DNA of 47,656 bases, taken from CBDUXT01 sp965371245. GTDB lineage: Bacteria; Planctomycetota; Phycisphaerae; UBA1845. Below are positions 16,515 through 25,167 of this stretch, in pieces (the first letter of the stretch is position 1; the number at the start of each line of letters is the position of its first letter). The stretch is from assembly GCA_965371245.1 (NCBI GenBank), contig CBDUXT010000042.1:1-47656 (forward strand), in the 5' to 3' direction. The notes beneath the pieces were generated by a model, which was not told the origin of the DNA, did not search any database, and saw only the letters and a program-made list of their open reading frames with translations. The position numbers were made by a program, and so were the translations under genes.

Positions 16515-16543
16515 TTGTCGCGCGCGCCTGATCCGACTACACT
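16515..16543 (+). promoter_or_regulatory. Sigma-70-like promoter of the permease gene
   Basis: TTGTCG (16515-16520), exactly 17 bases, TACACT (16538-16543), giving a start near 16550, some 30 bases before the chosen TTG start. The TTG of this -35 box is itself the most upstream possible start codon of the frame. Confidence 0.55.
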
Positions 16544-16580
16544 GCGTGGCTCGCTCTTTCGCGCCGAAAGGACACGCCGC

Positions 16581-17939
16581 TTGGATCTTTTTTCTGTTCG
16601 TTCCTTGCCCTTTCTCACACGACGAAATTACTATTTCGAGGTCAAACATCTGCTTCCCTGGGGCATCCTCGCGGGGCTTGTCGAGGGGTACTTCGCCAGC
16701 ATCGTCGTCTCGAAGACCTTCCACGGCAGCGAGCGGCTGATCGCCATCGCCAGCGCCACCCCCCCCGCCGCCTACCTGTTCAGTCTGTTCTGGGGCATGT
16801 TGTGCGTGGGGCGCCCGAAGATTCGCCTGTTCGCTTTCTTCGCCGGCGGAACGGTGCTGCTCGCCGGCACGATCGGGGCGATTCCTGCCACGCCGGGCGG
16901 CGCGATCTGGTTTATCTGCCAGATGGCGGCCGCGCAAGTGCTGCTCTCGGCCGTCGTGACGGTCCGCTCGGCCGTATGGCGCTCGAACTATCCGCGCGCC
17001 GTGCGCGGGCGCATCACCGCGCGGCTGGAAACCGTCCGGTTCATCCTGAGCATCGTCACCGTCTTGGTCGCCGCCCGACTCTGCGACCGCGACCCCATGG
17101 CCTACCGCTTCATCTTTCCCGCGGCCGCCGTCTTCGGATCCCTCGGCGTGCTGCTATTGAAAAACATCCACGTGCGCGGAGAACGCAGCGAGCTTCGACG
17201 CCACGAAGGGACGGCCTGTGACGGTGAGGTGCGCTTTCGTCTGACCGAGCCGTTCAGCCTGACCGCCTTGCTTTCACCGGGCCACGTCTTCGGACGCATG
17301 CTACAGGTGCTCAGGAGTGACCGACGATTCGCGCAGTATTGCCTGGCCCAGTCGTTCACCGGCGTCGCGAATCTGATGACCATCCCCGTCGTCGTAATGG
17401 TCGTCACCCGGCGGATCGATCTGGGCTTCGCCTGGGGATTCTGGATCAGCACGGCGCTGGTCGAGGTGATCCCCCGGCTCCTCCGCATCGGCAGCATCCG
17501 TCGCTGGGCCCGCTTGTTCGATCGCGTCGGCGTTGTGCGGTTTCGCGTGGTGAACGTGTCGTGCTGGGTGTTGTCACTTTTGCTCGGGCTCGCGGCCACG
17601 CTGGTCGCCACGCACGGCGAGGGCTTCGGGACGATGGCTCTGCCGCTGGCTACGCTTCTTTTTGCCATACGCGGAATCGGCGTGGGCGTCGGCTTCGGCG
17701 GCGGGGCCATCGCCTGGACGATCGGGCACCTCCACTTCGCCAAGGCGGAAGATGCCGAAGTCTACATGGGCATCCACGTCTTCCTGACCGGCTTGCGTGG
17801 AATCGCGTCGCCGCTGTTGGGCATGTGGCTCTTCAGCGTGATCGATTGGGGCGTGTGGGTGGTGGCGATCGCGTGCGCAACCGTCAGTCTGATTCTCTTT
17901 TGCCGGATGGCGCGGCATGAAACGCCCGAGGTGTCATAA
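16581..17939 (+). CDS. MFS-like multi-pass membrane transporter
   Basis: A roughly 452-residue integral membrane protein with about 12 hydrophobic segments (for example LLPWGILAGLVEGYFASIVV, IRLFAFFAGGTVLLAGTIGA, GMWLFSVIDWGVWVVAIACA) and a central hydrophilic loop (RGERSELRRHEG). The topology fits the major facilitator superfamily, but no substrate motif is recognisable. The TTG at 16581 was chosen as start because AAAGGA lies eight bases upstream and an apparent promoter overlaps the earlier TTG at 16515. It is convergent with the deaminase-like gene, with a P1 repeat between the two stop codons. Confidence 0.75.
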   Translation: MDLFSVRSLPFLTRRNYYFEVKHLLPWGILAGLVEGYFASIVVSKTFHGSERLIAIASATPPAAYLFSLFWGMLCVGRPKIRLFAFFAGGTVLLAGTIGAIPATPGGAIWFICQMAAAQVLLSAVVTVRSAVWRSNYPRAVRGRITARLETVRFILSIVTVLVAARLCDRDPMAYRFIFPAAAVFGSLGVLLLKNIHVRGERSELRRHEGTACDGEVRFRLTEPFSLTALLSPGHVFGRMLQVLRSDRRFAQYCLAQSFTGVANLMTIPVVVMVVTRRIDLGFAWGFWISTALVEVIPRLLRIGSIRRWARLFDRVGVVRFRVVNVSCWVLSLLLGLAATLVATHGEGFGTMALPLATLLFAIRGIGVGVGFGGGAIAWTIGHLHFAKAEDAEVYMGIHVFLTGLRGIASPLLGMWLFSVIDWGVWVVAIACATVSLILFCRMARHETPEVS

Positions 17940-18017
17940 ACCCGGCACTGCCTGGAGCTGTTCTCGATTTCGCGTACCGAATGATGGCGCTGTTTCAATC
18001 CCTGTTCCGCTGGAAGA

Positions 18018-18046
18018 CCGGCCGGGCTGAAGCCCGCGGCTCGGGA
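18018..18046 (+). repeat. Palindromic repeat family P1, copy 2
   Basis: CCGGCCGGGCTGAAGCCCGC then GGCTCGGGA, between two convergent genes, where the hairpin could act as a bidirectional terminator. Confidence 0.85.
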
Positions 18047-18075
18047 CGAAGAAAGAGACGCGCTCTGGGCACCGA

Positions 18076-19311
18076 TCACTCGCCGACGCGATCCAGGGAT
18101 TGCTGCCGTCCGCCCACATATACGGCCACGGGCGAAACCTGCGAATCGAGAATCGACCAGCAACCGGCAGTAGGAGCCGGCGTGTCGATCGGCAGGACCA
18201 CAAGATCGGCCCGCTTACCCACGGCGATCGAACCGGTGAGGTGATCAAGCCCCAGCGCCCGTGCGCCGCACAGCGTCCCCATGGCAAGGATTTCGTCGGG
18301 CGGAACCTCGGGCCCCGCCCGCCGCAACGCGCGAAGCTCGTCCAGAACCGAGAGCGACGGGTTGGACGCGAGGCTGTCGGTTCCAATGCAGACGTTGATG
18401 CCGGCGGCACGCATCCGCTTGAACGGGTGGGGTGGATGCCCGAACGCGGCGTGCGTGCGCGGGCAGTAGGCAACACTCGCCCCGCCCCGCCCGATGCGAT
18501 CCAGATCGTCGTCATCGACATAGTTCGCATGAGCCAGCACCGTCGCCCGGCCCATCAACCCCGTGCGGACCGCCAACTCGACCGGCCCACACCCCGGCGC
18601 CTCAAAATCGTCGTCGATCACCCCGAGCCCCGCGAGATAGTCGCGGAAGCGGCCCGTGCCGGTTCGAGTAAAGCTGTCCTCGTCGATCGTCTCGGCCAGG
18701 TGAATGCAGATGGGCAGGGCGTCCGCCCGGGCACGCTCCGCGCAGGCCTGCATGGCGTCCGGCTCAACGGTGTAGGGCGCGTGGGGAGAAACGCCTCGCG
18801 TGAGCCGCCCGCTTGACGGGCCGGCCGACGCGGCCTCTTCAAGCCGACGGGCGAGCTGATCCCTCGTGGACCCGATCGCGATCACCTCGCCAAAGGATAC
18901 GACCAACCCGGGCCACGCCGATAGCGCCCCGCGCGTCCAGGATGGTGCCGTAGTAATGTCACCAATCGTCGTGACACCAGCCAGGAGCGACTGGCGCATC
19001 CCGGCATGCACGGTGCGCAAGACGTCGGCCTTCGCCGGCGGCGGCGAGCGGCGAACGGCCACGAGCCGCGTCAGCCAGTCGGTGAAATCCGCAGTCGGCG
19101 GAACGCGCCCGAGCAGGTCGGTCAGTTCAAGATGGGTGTGGGCGTTCACGAATCCGGGGCAGACAGCGGCCTGCCCGTAGTCGGTTGCGGATGCCGTGGC
19201 GAGTTCACTCGCTGTTCCAACGGCGGTTATCCGACCGTCCTCGATCACGACGGCCCCGTCTTCGATCGCCGGCGCTTCGACGGGCAAGACGTAGCGTGCC
19301 CGAAGGATCAT
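18076..19311 (-). CDS. Amidohydrolase, aminodeoxyfutalosine/SAH deaminase-like
   Basis: A 411-residue metal-dependent deaminase of the TRZ/ATZ group. Metal ligands are all present: His58 and His60 in PGFVNAHTHLELTD, His204 in ICIHLAETIDE, His261 in LAHANYVDDD and Asp312 in CIGTDSLASNPSLSVLDELR. SPHAPYTVEP (His177) is typical of adenosine-moiety deaminases. The PGFVNAHTHLELT form is frequent in enzymes deaminating aminodeoxyfutalosine in the futalosine route to menaquinone. SAH/MTA deamination is the alternative. The start ATG at 19311 overlaps the TGA of the upstream GNAT gene (ATGA), so translation is coupled. It is the last gene of the gatC-gatA-GNAT cluster. Unlike the secreted amidohydrolases at 27-40 kb, this one is cytoplasmic and complete. 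Confidence 0.85.
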   Translation of the reverse strand: MILRARYVLPVEAPAIEDGAVVIEDGRITAVGTASELATASATDYGQAAVCPGFVNAHTHLELTDLLGRVPPTADFTDWLTRLVAVRRSPPPAKADVLRTVHAGMRQSLLAGVTTIGDITTAPSWTRGALSAWPGLVVSFGEVIAIGSTRDQLARRLEEAASAGPSSGRLTRGVSPHAPYTVEPDAMQACAERARADALPICIHLAETIDEDSFTRTGTGRFRDYLAGLGVIDDDFEAPGCGPVELAVRTGLMGRATVLAHANYVDDDDLDRIGRGGASVAYCPRTHAAFGHPPHPFKRMRAAGINVCIGTDSLASNPSLSVLDELRALRRAGPEVPPDEILAMGTLCGARALGLDHLTGSIAVGKRADLVVLPIDTPAPTAGCWSILDSQVSPVAVYVGGRQQSLDRVGE

Positions 19312-20105
19312 GACGCCGGGTCCTCGCGGGCGGGGGTCTTGCGGTGGTATTCCACGATCGTCCCATCAGCCTCGAACCCCGCACGCTGGAACCAACCCAA
19401 GGCCGCTCGGTCGCCGCTAGCGATCTGGGCGAGGATGTTGCGTATGGCAAGCCGTTTGGCCATCGCAAGCACGTGGGCGATCAGCGCCTGTTCGACACCG
19501 TCGCCGGCATGGTCCGGCAGAACGAACAGGTCCATGACCCGCGCGAGGTCGCCGACCTGGTAGAACGCGCATCGACCGGCCGGCGATTCGTTGTGCATGG
19601 CGACGAACATGTCGAACTGAGGATCGTCCATCCGTTGCGTACAGACCGCGGCCGACATGGCCGGGGCAGGCTCACCCGGAGGCGCATCGTGATCGAGGAA
19701 AGTCCGCTCCAGCGCCGCGCGCATGGCACGCCCAGGCAGCACCCGCACGCCCTCCACCGGTTCGAACTCGACCCATCGCGAAAGGATCAGCGCGGTGTAC
19801 TCCGTTGAGATGAATCCGCGGGTTTTGAGAAGTTCATCAAGCGCGGGCGTCGATGCTCCGCCGGCCGGTGCCCATGCAAGACAGCGCAAGCCGCGAGCCT
19901 GAAACCAACCCTCCGCTTCCGCGTAGGCGCGGTCCGCCGCAGCCGGGTCGTCGATCACCACTTCGCGAAATTGGTTGGCCTCGGGAGCCAGGGCGAGCCG
20001 CTCGCTGTAATACGCGATGCCATGCTCCAGCGTCTCCTTCTCCGAGAGTTGGGTACAAAGCGCCTGGGTCGATCGCAGCAAGGAACCCACGGTGGATCGT
20101 TCCAT
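19308..20105 (-). CDS. GNAT-family N-acetyltransferase
   Basis: 265 residues with two GNAT-like halves. The C-terminal half carries the acetyl-CoA region DLFVLPDHAGDGVEQALIAH (motif A with the Gly-x-Gly loop degraded to GDGVE), followed by RNILAQIASGDRAALGWFQR and AGFEADGTIVEYHRK, the standard C-terminal strand pattern. The N-terminal half (HGIAYYSERLALAPEANQF) is less conserved. The acceptor is unknown. It starts 9 bp after the gatA stop and overlaps the next gene by 4 bp, so it belongs to that operon. Confidence 0.8.
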   Translation of the reverse strand: MERSTVGSLLRSTQALCTQLSEKETLEHGIAYYSERLALAPEANQFREVVIDDPAAADRAYAEAEGWFQARGLRCLAWAPAGGASTPALDELLKTRGFISTEYTALILSRWVEFEPVEGVRVLPGRAMRAALERTFLDHDAPPGEPAPAMSAAVCTQRMDDPQFDMFVAMHNESPAGRCAFYQVGDLARVMDLFVLPDHAGDGVEQALIAHVLAMAKRLAIRNILAQIASGDRAALGWFQRAGFEADGTIVEYHRKTPAREDPAS

Positions 20106-20114
20106 GGCAAGGTC

Positions 20115-21575
20115 TCAGGCGGTGGTACGGATCGGCGGTCGGCTCGCGTGGTGGTCCGTCATCCCCTGGAAGTGATGCGCGATGCTCAACAGTCGCCCCT
20201 CCTCGAACAAACCGCCGGTCAGTTGCAACCCAATCGGCAGCCCCTCGGCGCTTTGACCACACGGAATGCTGACCGCGCAGTGGCCGGTCAGGTTCGCGGC
20301 GATGGTATAAATGTCGCTCAGGTACATGGCCAGCGGATCGTGCGCCTTTTCGCCGATGGCGAAGGCCGTGGTGGGCGCCACGGGCGACGCGATCACATCA
20401 ACGTGGGACAGAGCCCTCTCGAAGTCGCGGCGGATCAGGCGTCGTACTTTCTGCGCCTTGAGGTAGTAGGCGTCGTAGTAGCCGCTGGACAGTGCATGGG
20501 TACCCAACATGATCCGCCGTTTCACCTCATCCCCGAAATAGCTCCCACGCGACGCGGCGTACAGGTCGAACACGTCCGCGGGATTCGGCGCCCTTCGCCC
20601 GTAGTGAATGCCATCGAACCGGGCAAGGTTGCTGGAGGCCTCGGCCGAGGCGATGAGATAATAGCACGCCACGGCATACGCCGTGTGAGGAAGTTCGATC
20701 GCAACGATCTCGGCTCCGGCCGACTCCATCGCTTTTAGTGCGGACCGGACGGCCGACGCAACCTGACCGTCAAGCCCTTCGTCGAAGTGCTGCTGGCAGA
20801 CGCCGATGCGAAGCCGTGCCGGCGTCGCGGCCAGTTCGGTAACATACTCAGGCACGGAAACGTCCACCGAGGTCGAATCGCGTGCATCGTGTCCGGCGAT
20901 GACGCCAAGTAGCAGTGCCGCGTCTTCGGCATCCGTGGTGATCGGGCCGATCTGGTCGAGGCTGCTGGCGAAGGCGACCAGCCCGAAGCGCGACACGCGT
21001 CCGTAGGTGGGCTTAAGCCCCACAACGCCGCAAAAAGACGCCGGCTGGCGGATCGAGCCGCCCGTGTCGCTTCCCAACGCGGCCGGCACGATCCCCGCAG
21101 CGACGGCCGCCGCCGATCCCCCGGACGAGCCGCCGGCCACCCGACTCACGTCCCACGGGTTGACCGTGGACCCAAAGGCACTGTTCTCGGTGGAGCTGCC
21201 CATGGCGAACTCGTCGAGGTTGGTCTTGCCAAGGATGATCGCCCCGGCCGACGCGAGTCGTTCGACGACGAAGGCATCGTACTGCGACTGAAATGACTCG
21301 AGCATGCGCGAGCCACAGGTGGTTGGCCCGTTTGCCGTGCAGATGTTGTCCTTGACGGCCACGGGCACGCCACAAAGCGCGCCAACGGCGCCCCCATCGG
21401 CGCGGATCGCGTCCACCGCCCGCGCGTCGGCGAGCGCGCGATCCGCATCATGGCTTAGGACGGCGCCCAGCCCGGGGTTCACCGTCTCGAGTCGATCCAG
21501 GGAGCGGCGCACGACCTCTTCCGCGGAGCGATCCCCAGCGGCGACGGCCCTTACGATGTCAGCCACGGCACCCAT
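20115..21575 (-). CDS. gatA: Asp-tRNA(Asn)/Glu-tRNA(Gln) amidotransferase subunit A
   Basis: The 486-residue glutaminase subunit of the GatCAB complex, which converts mischarged Glu-tRNA(Gln) or Asp-tRNA(Asn). The amidase signature is complete. Lys75 lies in GVPVAVKDNICT, the cis-Ser150 in VAGGSSGGSAAAVAAG and the nucleophile Ser174 in GSDTGGSIRQPASFCG; spacing matches characterised GatA (offsets 75 and 24). The C-terminal half has SRGSYFGDEVKRRIMLGTHAL and GYYDAYYLKAQKVR, also diagnostic. gatC lies 13 bp upstream. gatB is not in the window. Confidence 0.97.
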   Translation of the reverse strand: MGAVADIVRAVAAGDRSAEEVVRRSLDRLETVNPGLGAVLSHDADRALADARAVDAIRADGGAVGALCGVPVAVKDNICTANGPTTCGSRMLESFQSQYDAFVVERLASAGAIILGKTNLDEFAMGSSTENSAFGSTVNPWDVSRVAGGSSGGSAAAVAAGIVPAALGSDTGGSIRQPASFCGVVGLKPTYGRVSRFGLVAFASSLDQIGPITTDAEDAALLLGVIAGHDARDSTSVDVSVPEYVTELAATPARLRIGVCQQHFDEGLDGQVASAVRSALKAMESAGAEIVAIELPHTAYAVACYYLIASAEASSNLARFDGIHYGRRAPNPADVFDLYAASRGSYFGDEVKRRIMLGTHALSSGYYDAYYLKAQKVRRLIRRDFERALSHVDVIASPVAPTTAFAIGEKAHDPLAMYLSDIYTIAANLTGHCAVSIPCGQSAEGLPIGLQLTGGLFEEGRLLSIAHHFQGMTDHHASRPPIRTTA

Positions 21576-21588
21576 GGTCCTGCGCTCG

Positions 21589-21894
21589 CTAGGCCTCGCC
21601 TTGATCCAAGACCTTGGGAACCTTGAAGAATCCGTCCTTGTGCTCCGGAGCGTTCCTCAGGGCACGCTGGGGATCCCACGAGATTCCGCGGGTGTCTTCC
21701 CGGCTGACGTCGGTCATGTCCAGCGGGTGGGCCAATGGCTCCACGTCATCCGTGTCGAGTTCGTTGAGACGACGAACGTAAGCCAAAACGGTCGATAGCT
21801 GCGCCGCGTACCGCGTACGTTCTTCATCCGTCAGTGTCAGCCGGGCGAGATGGGCGACGTGTCGAACGTCGGTTTCGTCAAGGGATGCCGACAT
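21589..21894 (-). CDS. gatC: Asp/Glu-tRNA amidotransferase subunit C
   Basis: The 101-residue small subunit that bridges GatA and GatB. Typical features are DVRHVAHLARLTLTDEE at the N-terminus, LSTVLAYVRRLNELDTDDVE in the middle and the C-terminal NAPEHKDGFFKVPKVLD. The start ATG at 21894 follows GGAGG by six bases; a TTG directly before it at 21897 is less likely. Confidence 0.96.
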   Translation of the reverse strand: MSASLDETDVRHVAHLARLTLTDEERTRYAAQLSTVLAYVRRLNELDTDDVEPLAHPLDMTDVSREDTRGISWDPQRALRNAPEHKDGFFKVPKVLDQGEA

Positions 21895-21981
21895 CAAAGG
21901 CCTCCGCGCGTTGCATCGGGAGCGCGTCCATGAACCGAAACGATCTGCTCGACCGCATCGTCACCGGGGCCAACGGCAGGG

Positions 21982-22374
21982 TCAAGCCTCGTGCGGGCGG
22001 CGTGGCGAAACCTTGGCGGCCGCTACGGCAAGCAGCAGCCAGCCGGTTATCAACAACGCCCCACCGAGCGGCGTGACCGGACCCAGCCATCGCCACTGCA
22101 ACAGCACGAGTCCGTAGAGGCTGCCGGAAAAACACAGGACGCCGCAGAACATGCAGACACCGGCCGCGTTAGCGGCGCGCGACGGTCCAAGCGATGCGAC
22201 CCAGGCGACGCCCACCAGCGCCAAGGCGTGGTACATCTGATAACGAACGCCCACCTGAAAGTTGGCCAGCGACTCGGCGTCCAGCCGATCCTTCAGCGCA
22301 TGCGCGCCGAAGGCACCGCCGGCCACGGCGGTCATACCCAGCATCGCGCCGATCATCACCCATCTACGGTGCAT
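21982..22374 (-). CDS. DUF423 family membrane protein
   Basis: 130 residues with about four hydrophobic helices. The N-terminus MHRRWVMIGAMLGMTAVAGG then AFGAHALKDRL is the DUF423 hallmark (GAFGAHAL). FQVGVRYQMYHALALVGVAW and a final GPVTPLGGALLITGWLLLAV also match the family. The function is not established. The ATG at 22374 overlaps the end of fxsA by 11 bases; an in-frame ATG at 22392 would add six residues. Confidence 0.88.
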   Translation of the reverse strand: MHRRWVMIGAMLGMTAVAGGAFGAHALKDRLDAESLANFQVGVRYQMYHALALVGVAWVASLGPSRAANAAGVCMFCGVLCFSGSLYGLVLLQWRWLGPVTPLGGALLITGWLLLAVAAAKVSPRRPHEA

Positions 22375-22909
22375 GGTCGTTTTCCGTTGCATCGTCCGCC
22401 TCGCGGCTGGTGGCCTCGACGTCGATAAAGGTGGGCGAAGGGTCATTCGTGGGTTGGGCGCCCGCCTGCATGATCGTAACTCTTTTCCGCATGACCGCCC
22501 CCACGCGCCGCGCGACCCAGCGCCGCGCCGGCGGCACAAGCAACATGAAACCGAAGAGATCGGTCAGCACGCCGGGCGTGACCAAGACGACGCCGGCCAC
22601 AAGAATCAGGGCGGCATCGACCAGGGCACCGGCGGGGGCGACGCCGCGGTTTAGATCGACCTGAATGCGCGTCAGCGCCCGGATCCCCTCGCGCCGCGCC
22701 AACCAGGCCCCCACCACCCCGGTCACGATGACCAGCGCGAGCGTGTGCTGCCAGGTGAACGTCTCCGCCAGCCAGAGCAGAATCCAAAGCTCGACGAACG
22801 GAACGACCGTCAGCAAGAGTAGCAAGCGCAGGAACAACGCTGGGCTTCCCAAGGGTGTGTGCAACCGTTGCGTGCCCGGAACGTCAACAGCCGGCACCAA
22901 GCATCGCAC
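22364..22909 (-). CDS. fxsA: FxsA family membrane protein
   Basis: Up to 181 residues. The FxsA domain runs FLRLLLLLTVVPFVELWILL, then LVIVTGVVGAWLARREGIRA, LNRGVAPAGALVDAALILVA and GVVLVTPGVLTDLFGFMLLV, ending in a charged cytoplasmic tail. Relatives modulate exclusion of phage T7 when overproduced; the natural role is unclear. The 26 residues before FLRL look atypical, so the true start may be an internal TTG near 22835. It is the first gene of the probable operon leading to gatCA. Confidence 0.85.
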   Translation of the reverse strand: MRCLVPAVDVPGTQRLHTPLGSPALFLRLLLLLTVVPFVELWILLWLAETFTWQHTLALVIVTGVVGAWLARREGIRALTRIQVDLNRGVAPAGALVDAALILVAGVVLVTPGVLTDLFGFMLLVPPARRWVARRVGAVMRKRVTIMQAGAQPTNDPSPTFIDVEATSREADDATENDHAP

Positions 22910-22990
22910 GATGAGCCTATCGCGCGTGCCCGCCCCCGTCCACTAGGCGCCAGCGCAAGCTCATGAATCCACTGTGTAGCGCCCGGTACA

Positions 22991-23023
22991 TGGCCGCGCT
23001 TTGCTTGGCCATGCCACACAACG
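22991..23023 (+). repeat. Dispersed repeat P4, copy 1
   Basis: TGGCCGCGCTTTGCTTGGCC then ATGCCACACAACG, nearly identical to 37372-37404, where the unit lies inside a coding frame. A further GCTTGGTCAT motif occurs twice just downstream. Confidence 0.6.
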
Positions 23024-23096
23024 CTTGGTCATGTCGCCCATTTTCATGGCCGGCGCAGTAGCATTCGCGCGTTCGGGCTCCAGAGCAACCGCTTGG

Positions 23097-23999
23097 TCAT
23101 TTTCGCCAGCGCAGCTCGGCCGCTACCCCGAGGTGGTCGGACACGCGGTCGGGCCAGACGCGATAGCCGACGAACTCCAGCTCACGCGAGATGAGCACCC
23201 AATCGATTCGCTTGCGCGCCGCGGACGCGTGGAACGTGTTCAGCTCGTTCGACACGGGCCGATAGGCCTCTAGGCGCAGCTTGGAAACGAGCAGGCGGAC
23301 GGCGTCGTTTTCATTCTCCCACTGGCTGTTCAGGTCGCCCAGCACGATGAGCGGTTGGTCCACCTTCGCGAGCCGGGCGACCATCATATCGACTTCTTCG
23401 CGCCGCGCGGCCGAAGAGCCGGAGGACAGGTGGACGGACACAACGGTCACGGGTCGGCCGTCGAACTGCATCTCAGCCGTGACGAATCCCTTGGTATGTA
23501 CCTGCCCAAAGAAGAACCGGTGCGAGTTTCGCGCGGTGAGCGGCCGCTTGGAAAGCAGGGCCGTTCCGTATTCGATCTTGAGCGGACCGAAACCCGCCTT
23601 GAAATGAAGGCCGTGGTGGATATGGGGAAAGTCGGTTGCCCCGGCCACACGCTTGACGTGATCGAACCCCCCACTCCATGCGCAGACCGCGTCGGCCTCT
23701 TGAATCGCGAGCAGGTCGGGGTCTTCTCGGCGGATCACTTCGGCCACCGCATCCAGGTTGGCCTCGAATTCGCCTTTGTTCAGTTGGAGTTGGTTCGCGA
23801 CGAGCCCGCGACCGTGAGCGACGTTCAGGGTGGCGACACGGAGGGTCGCTGACGGAGCGGTTCCATCGGGGTCCGGTGCGATGGCCGCGTTGGTGTGCGC
23901 TGCGGTGAGGGCGACGAGCATGGCGACACACCGCGCACGACGGGCAATCCGAGCCGCGCCCGTCAGGAAGCGGTTCTCCGCGGCAAGACCGAGTCTCAT
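23097..23999 (-). CDS. Exported endonuclease/exonuclease/phosphatase family protein
   Basis: A 300-residue protein of the DNase I/sphingomyelinase-like superfamily. Motifs: LRVATLNVAHGRG (Asn), DLLAIQEADAVC (metal-binding Glu), VTVVSVHLSSGSS (catalytic His), PLIVLGDLNSQWEN (Asp-x-Asn) and RIDWVLISRE with a final VSDHLGVAAELRW (Asp-His). All active-site residues are there. Substrate class (nucleic acid, phosphoinositide or sphingomyelin) cannot be told. A hydrophobic stretch MLVALTAAHTNAA begins at 23921. The ATG at 23999 lies inside a P2 repeat, so the first 20-odd residues are repeat-encoded (LAAENRFLTGAARIA). Frame extension to 24179 runs through the rest of P2 and a P1 copy and into ilvC. 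The original start may have been lost to the repeat insertion. Confidence 0.85.
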   Translation of the reverse strand: MRLGLAAENRFLTGAARIARRARCVAMLVALTAAHTNAAIAPDPDGTAPSATLRVATLNVAHGRGLVANQLQLNKGEFEANLDAVAEVIRREDPDLLAIQEADAVCAWSGGFDHVKRVAGATDFPHIHHGLHFKAGFGPLKIEYGTALLSKRPLTARNSHRFFFGQVHTKGFVTAEMQFDGRPVTVVSVHLSSGSSAARREEVDMMVARLAKVDQPLIVLGDLNSQWENENDAVRLLVSKLRLEAYRPVSNELNTFHASAARKRIDWVLISRELEFVGYRVWPDRVSDHLGVAAELRWRK

Positions 24000-24041
24000 G
24001 CATCCGCTCCCTGACGGTCGCGGCTCGGTTTCTCCTGACCC
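23949..24041 (-). repeat. Palindromic repeat family P2, copy 3
   Basis: Arms CCGAGCCGCGCCCGTCAGGA (23949-23968) and CGCTCCCTGACGGTCGCGGC (24005-24024), followed by TCGGTTTCTCCTGACCC. It overlaps the 5' end of the endonuclease/phosphatase-family gene. Confidence 0.88.
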
Positions 24042-24085
24042 GTCGAATAAGGCCTGTCGAAGAACTGGTGCGGCACAAGCCCATA

Positions 24086-24114
24086 GTCCGCGCGGGCTGA
24101 AGCCCGCGGCTCGG
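24086..24114 (+). repeat. Palindromic repeat family P1, copy 3
   Basis: GTCCGCGCGGGCTGAAGCCC then GCGGCTCGG, in the gap between ilvC and the endonuclease/phosphatase gene, 45 bp from P2 copy 3. Confidence 0.88.
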
Positions 24115-24171
24115 CGCGCGAGCGGGGCTTGGCTGCCCAAGGCGGGGCGGCACGCAAAAACCAACAAGGCG

Positions 24172-25167
24172 TCAGTCATTTTCGAGCCAGGGCATCAGCG
24201 AGCGCACGGTTTTTCCGGCGCGCTCATAGAGGGAGTCCGCATCTGCGTCGTGGAGCCGGCGGAAGTTGTTGCCGCCGCTCTTGCACTCGGCGATCCATTC
24301 TCGGGCGAACTTGCCGCTGCGGACGTCTTCGAGAATCCGCTTCATCTCGTTGCGTGCCTCGTCGCTAACCAGGCGCGGTCCGACGGACAGATCGCCCCAC
24401 TCGGCCGTGTTCGAGATTCGATCACGCATGGCGGATAGACCGCGTTCGTACAGCAGATCGACAATCTGCTTGAGTTCGTGAACGCATTCGAGGTAGGCCA
24501 GCGCGGGTTCATAGCCGGCCGTAACGAGCGTCTCGAACGCGGCCTTGGTCAGCGCGGTCAGCCCGCCGCACAGCGCGACCTGTTCGCCAAAGAGATCCGT
24601 CTCGGTCTCGTCGGCGAAGGTGGTCTCGACCACGGCCGCACGGGTCGCGCCGATTCCGGCCGCCCAGGATAGCGCGGTCCGCTTGGCGTTTCCCGTGGCA
24701 TCCTTGTGTACGGCGAGCAGCGCGGGCAGCCCCTTGCCCTCAACGAAAAGCGAACGAAGCAACGTGCCGGGGCCCTTCGGTGCCACCATGACGACATCGA
24801 CGCTGGATGGCGGATCGATAAACCCGAAGCGAATGTTGAACCCATGGACGAAGCCCAGCGTCCGGCCGCCCTGAAGGTGTGGGGCGACGTGCTCGGCGTA
24901 GATGTCAGCCGCCGACTCGTCCGGAAGGGTGAGGATGACGAGGTCGGCCTGCGACACAACCTCCGCCAGCGGGCGTGGATCGAAGCCGTCACCGATGGCG
25001 CGGTCGGACCCGCGCCCGCCACGTTGACCGACCGCAACGTCGATGCCCGAGTCACGGAGGTTGAGGGCGTGGGCTCGACCTTGATTGCCATAGCCCAGGA
25101 TGCCCACGCGCAACGATCGGATCACCTCGAGGTCGGCGTCTTTCTCGCGATAAATGGTGAGTGCCAT
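24172..25167 (-). CDS. ilvC: Ketol-acid reductoisomerase
   Basis: The 331-residue class I NADP-dependent enzyme of valine/isoleucine synthesis. The Rossmann motif is VGILGYGNQGRAHALNLRDS (21-40). VGQRGGRGSD is the phosphate-binding loop, His108 lies in LGFVHGFNI and VMVAPKGPG follows. Mg ligands are Asp191 and Glu195 in ETDLFGEQVALCGG, with Glu227 and Glu231 in YLECVHELKQIVDL. SNTAEWGDL is conserved. No ilvB or ilvN is adjacent, so it is not in the usual ilvBNC order here. ATG 25167 is directly at the conserved N-terminus (MALTIYREKDADL). Confidence 0.97.
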   Translation of the reverse strand: MALTIYREKDADLEVIRSLRVGILGYGNQGRAHALNLRDSGIDVAVGQRGGRGSDRAIGDGFDPRPLAEVVSQADLVILTLPDESAADIYAEHVAPHLQGGRTLGFVHGFNIRFGFIDPPSSVDVVMVAPKGPGTLLRSLFVEGKGLPALLAVHKDATGNAKRTALSWAAGIGATRAAVVETTFADETETDLFGEQVALCGGLTALTKAAFETLVTAGYEPALAYLECVHELKQIVDLLYERGLSAMRDRISNTAEWGDLSVGPRLVSDEARNEMKRILEDVRSGKFAREWIAECKSGGNNFRRLHDADADSLYERAGKTVRSLMPWLEND

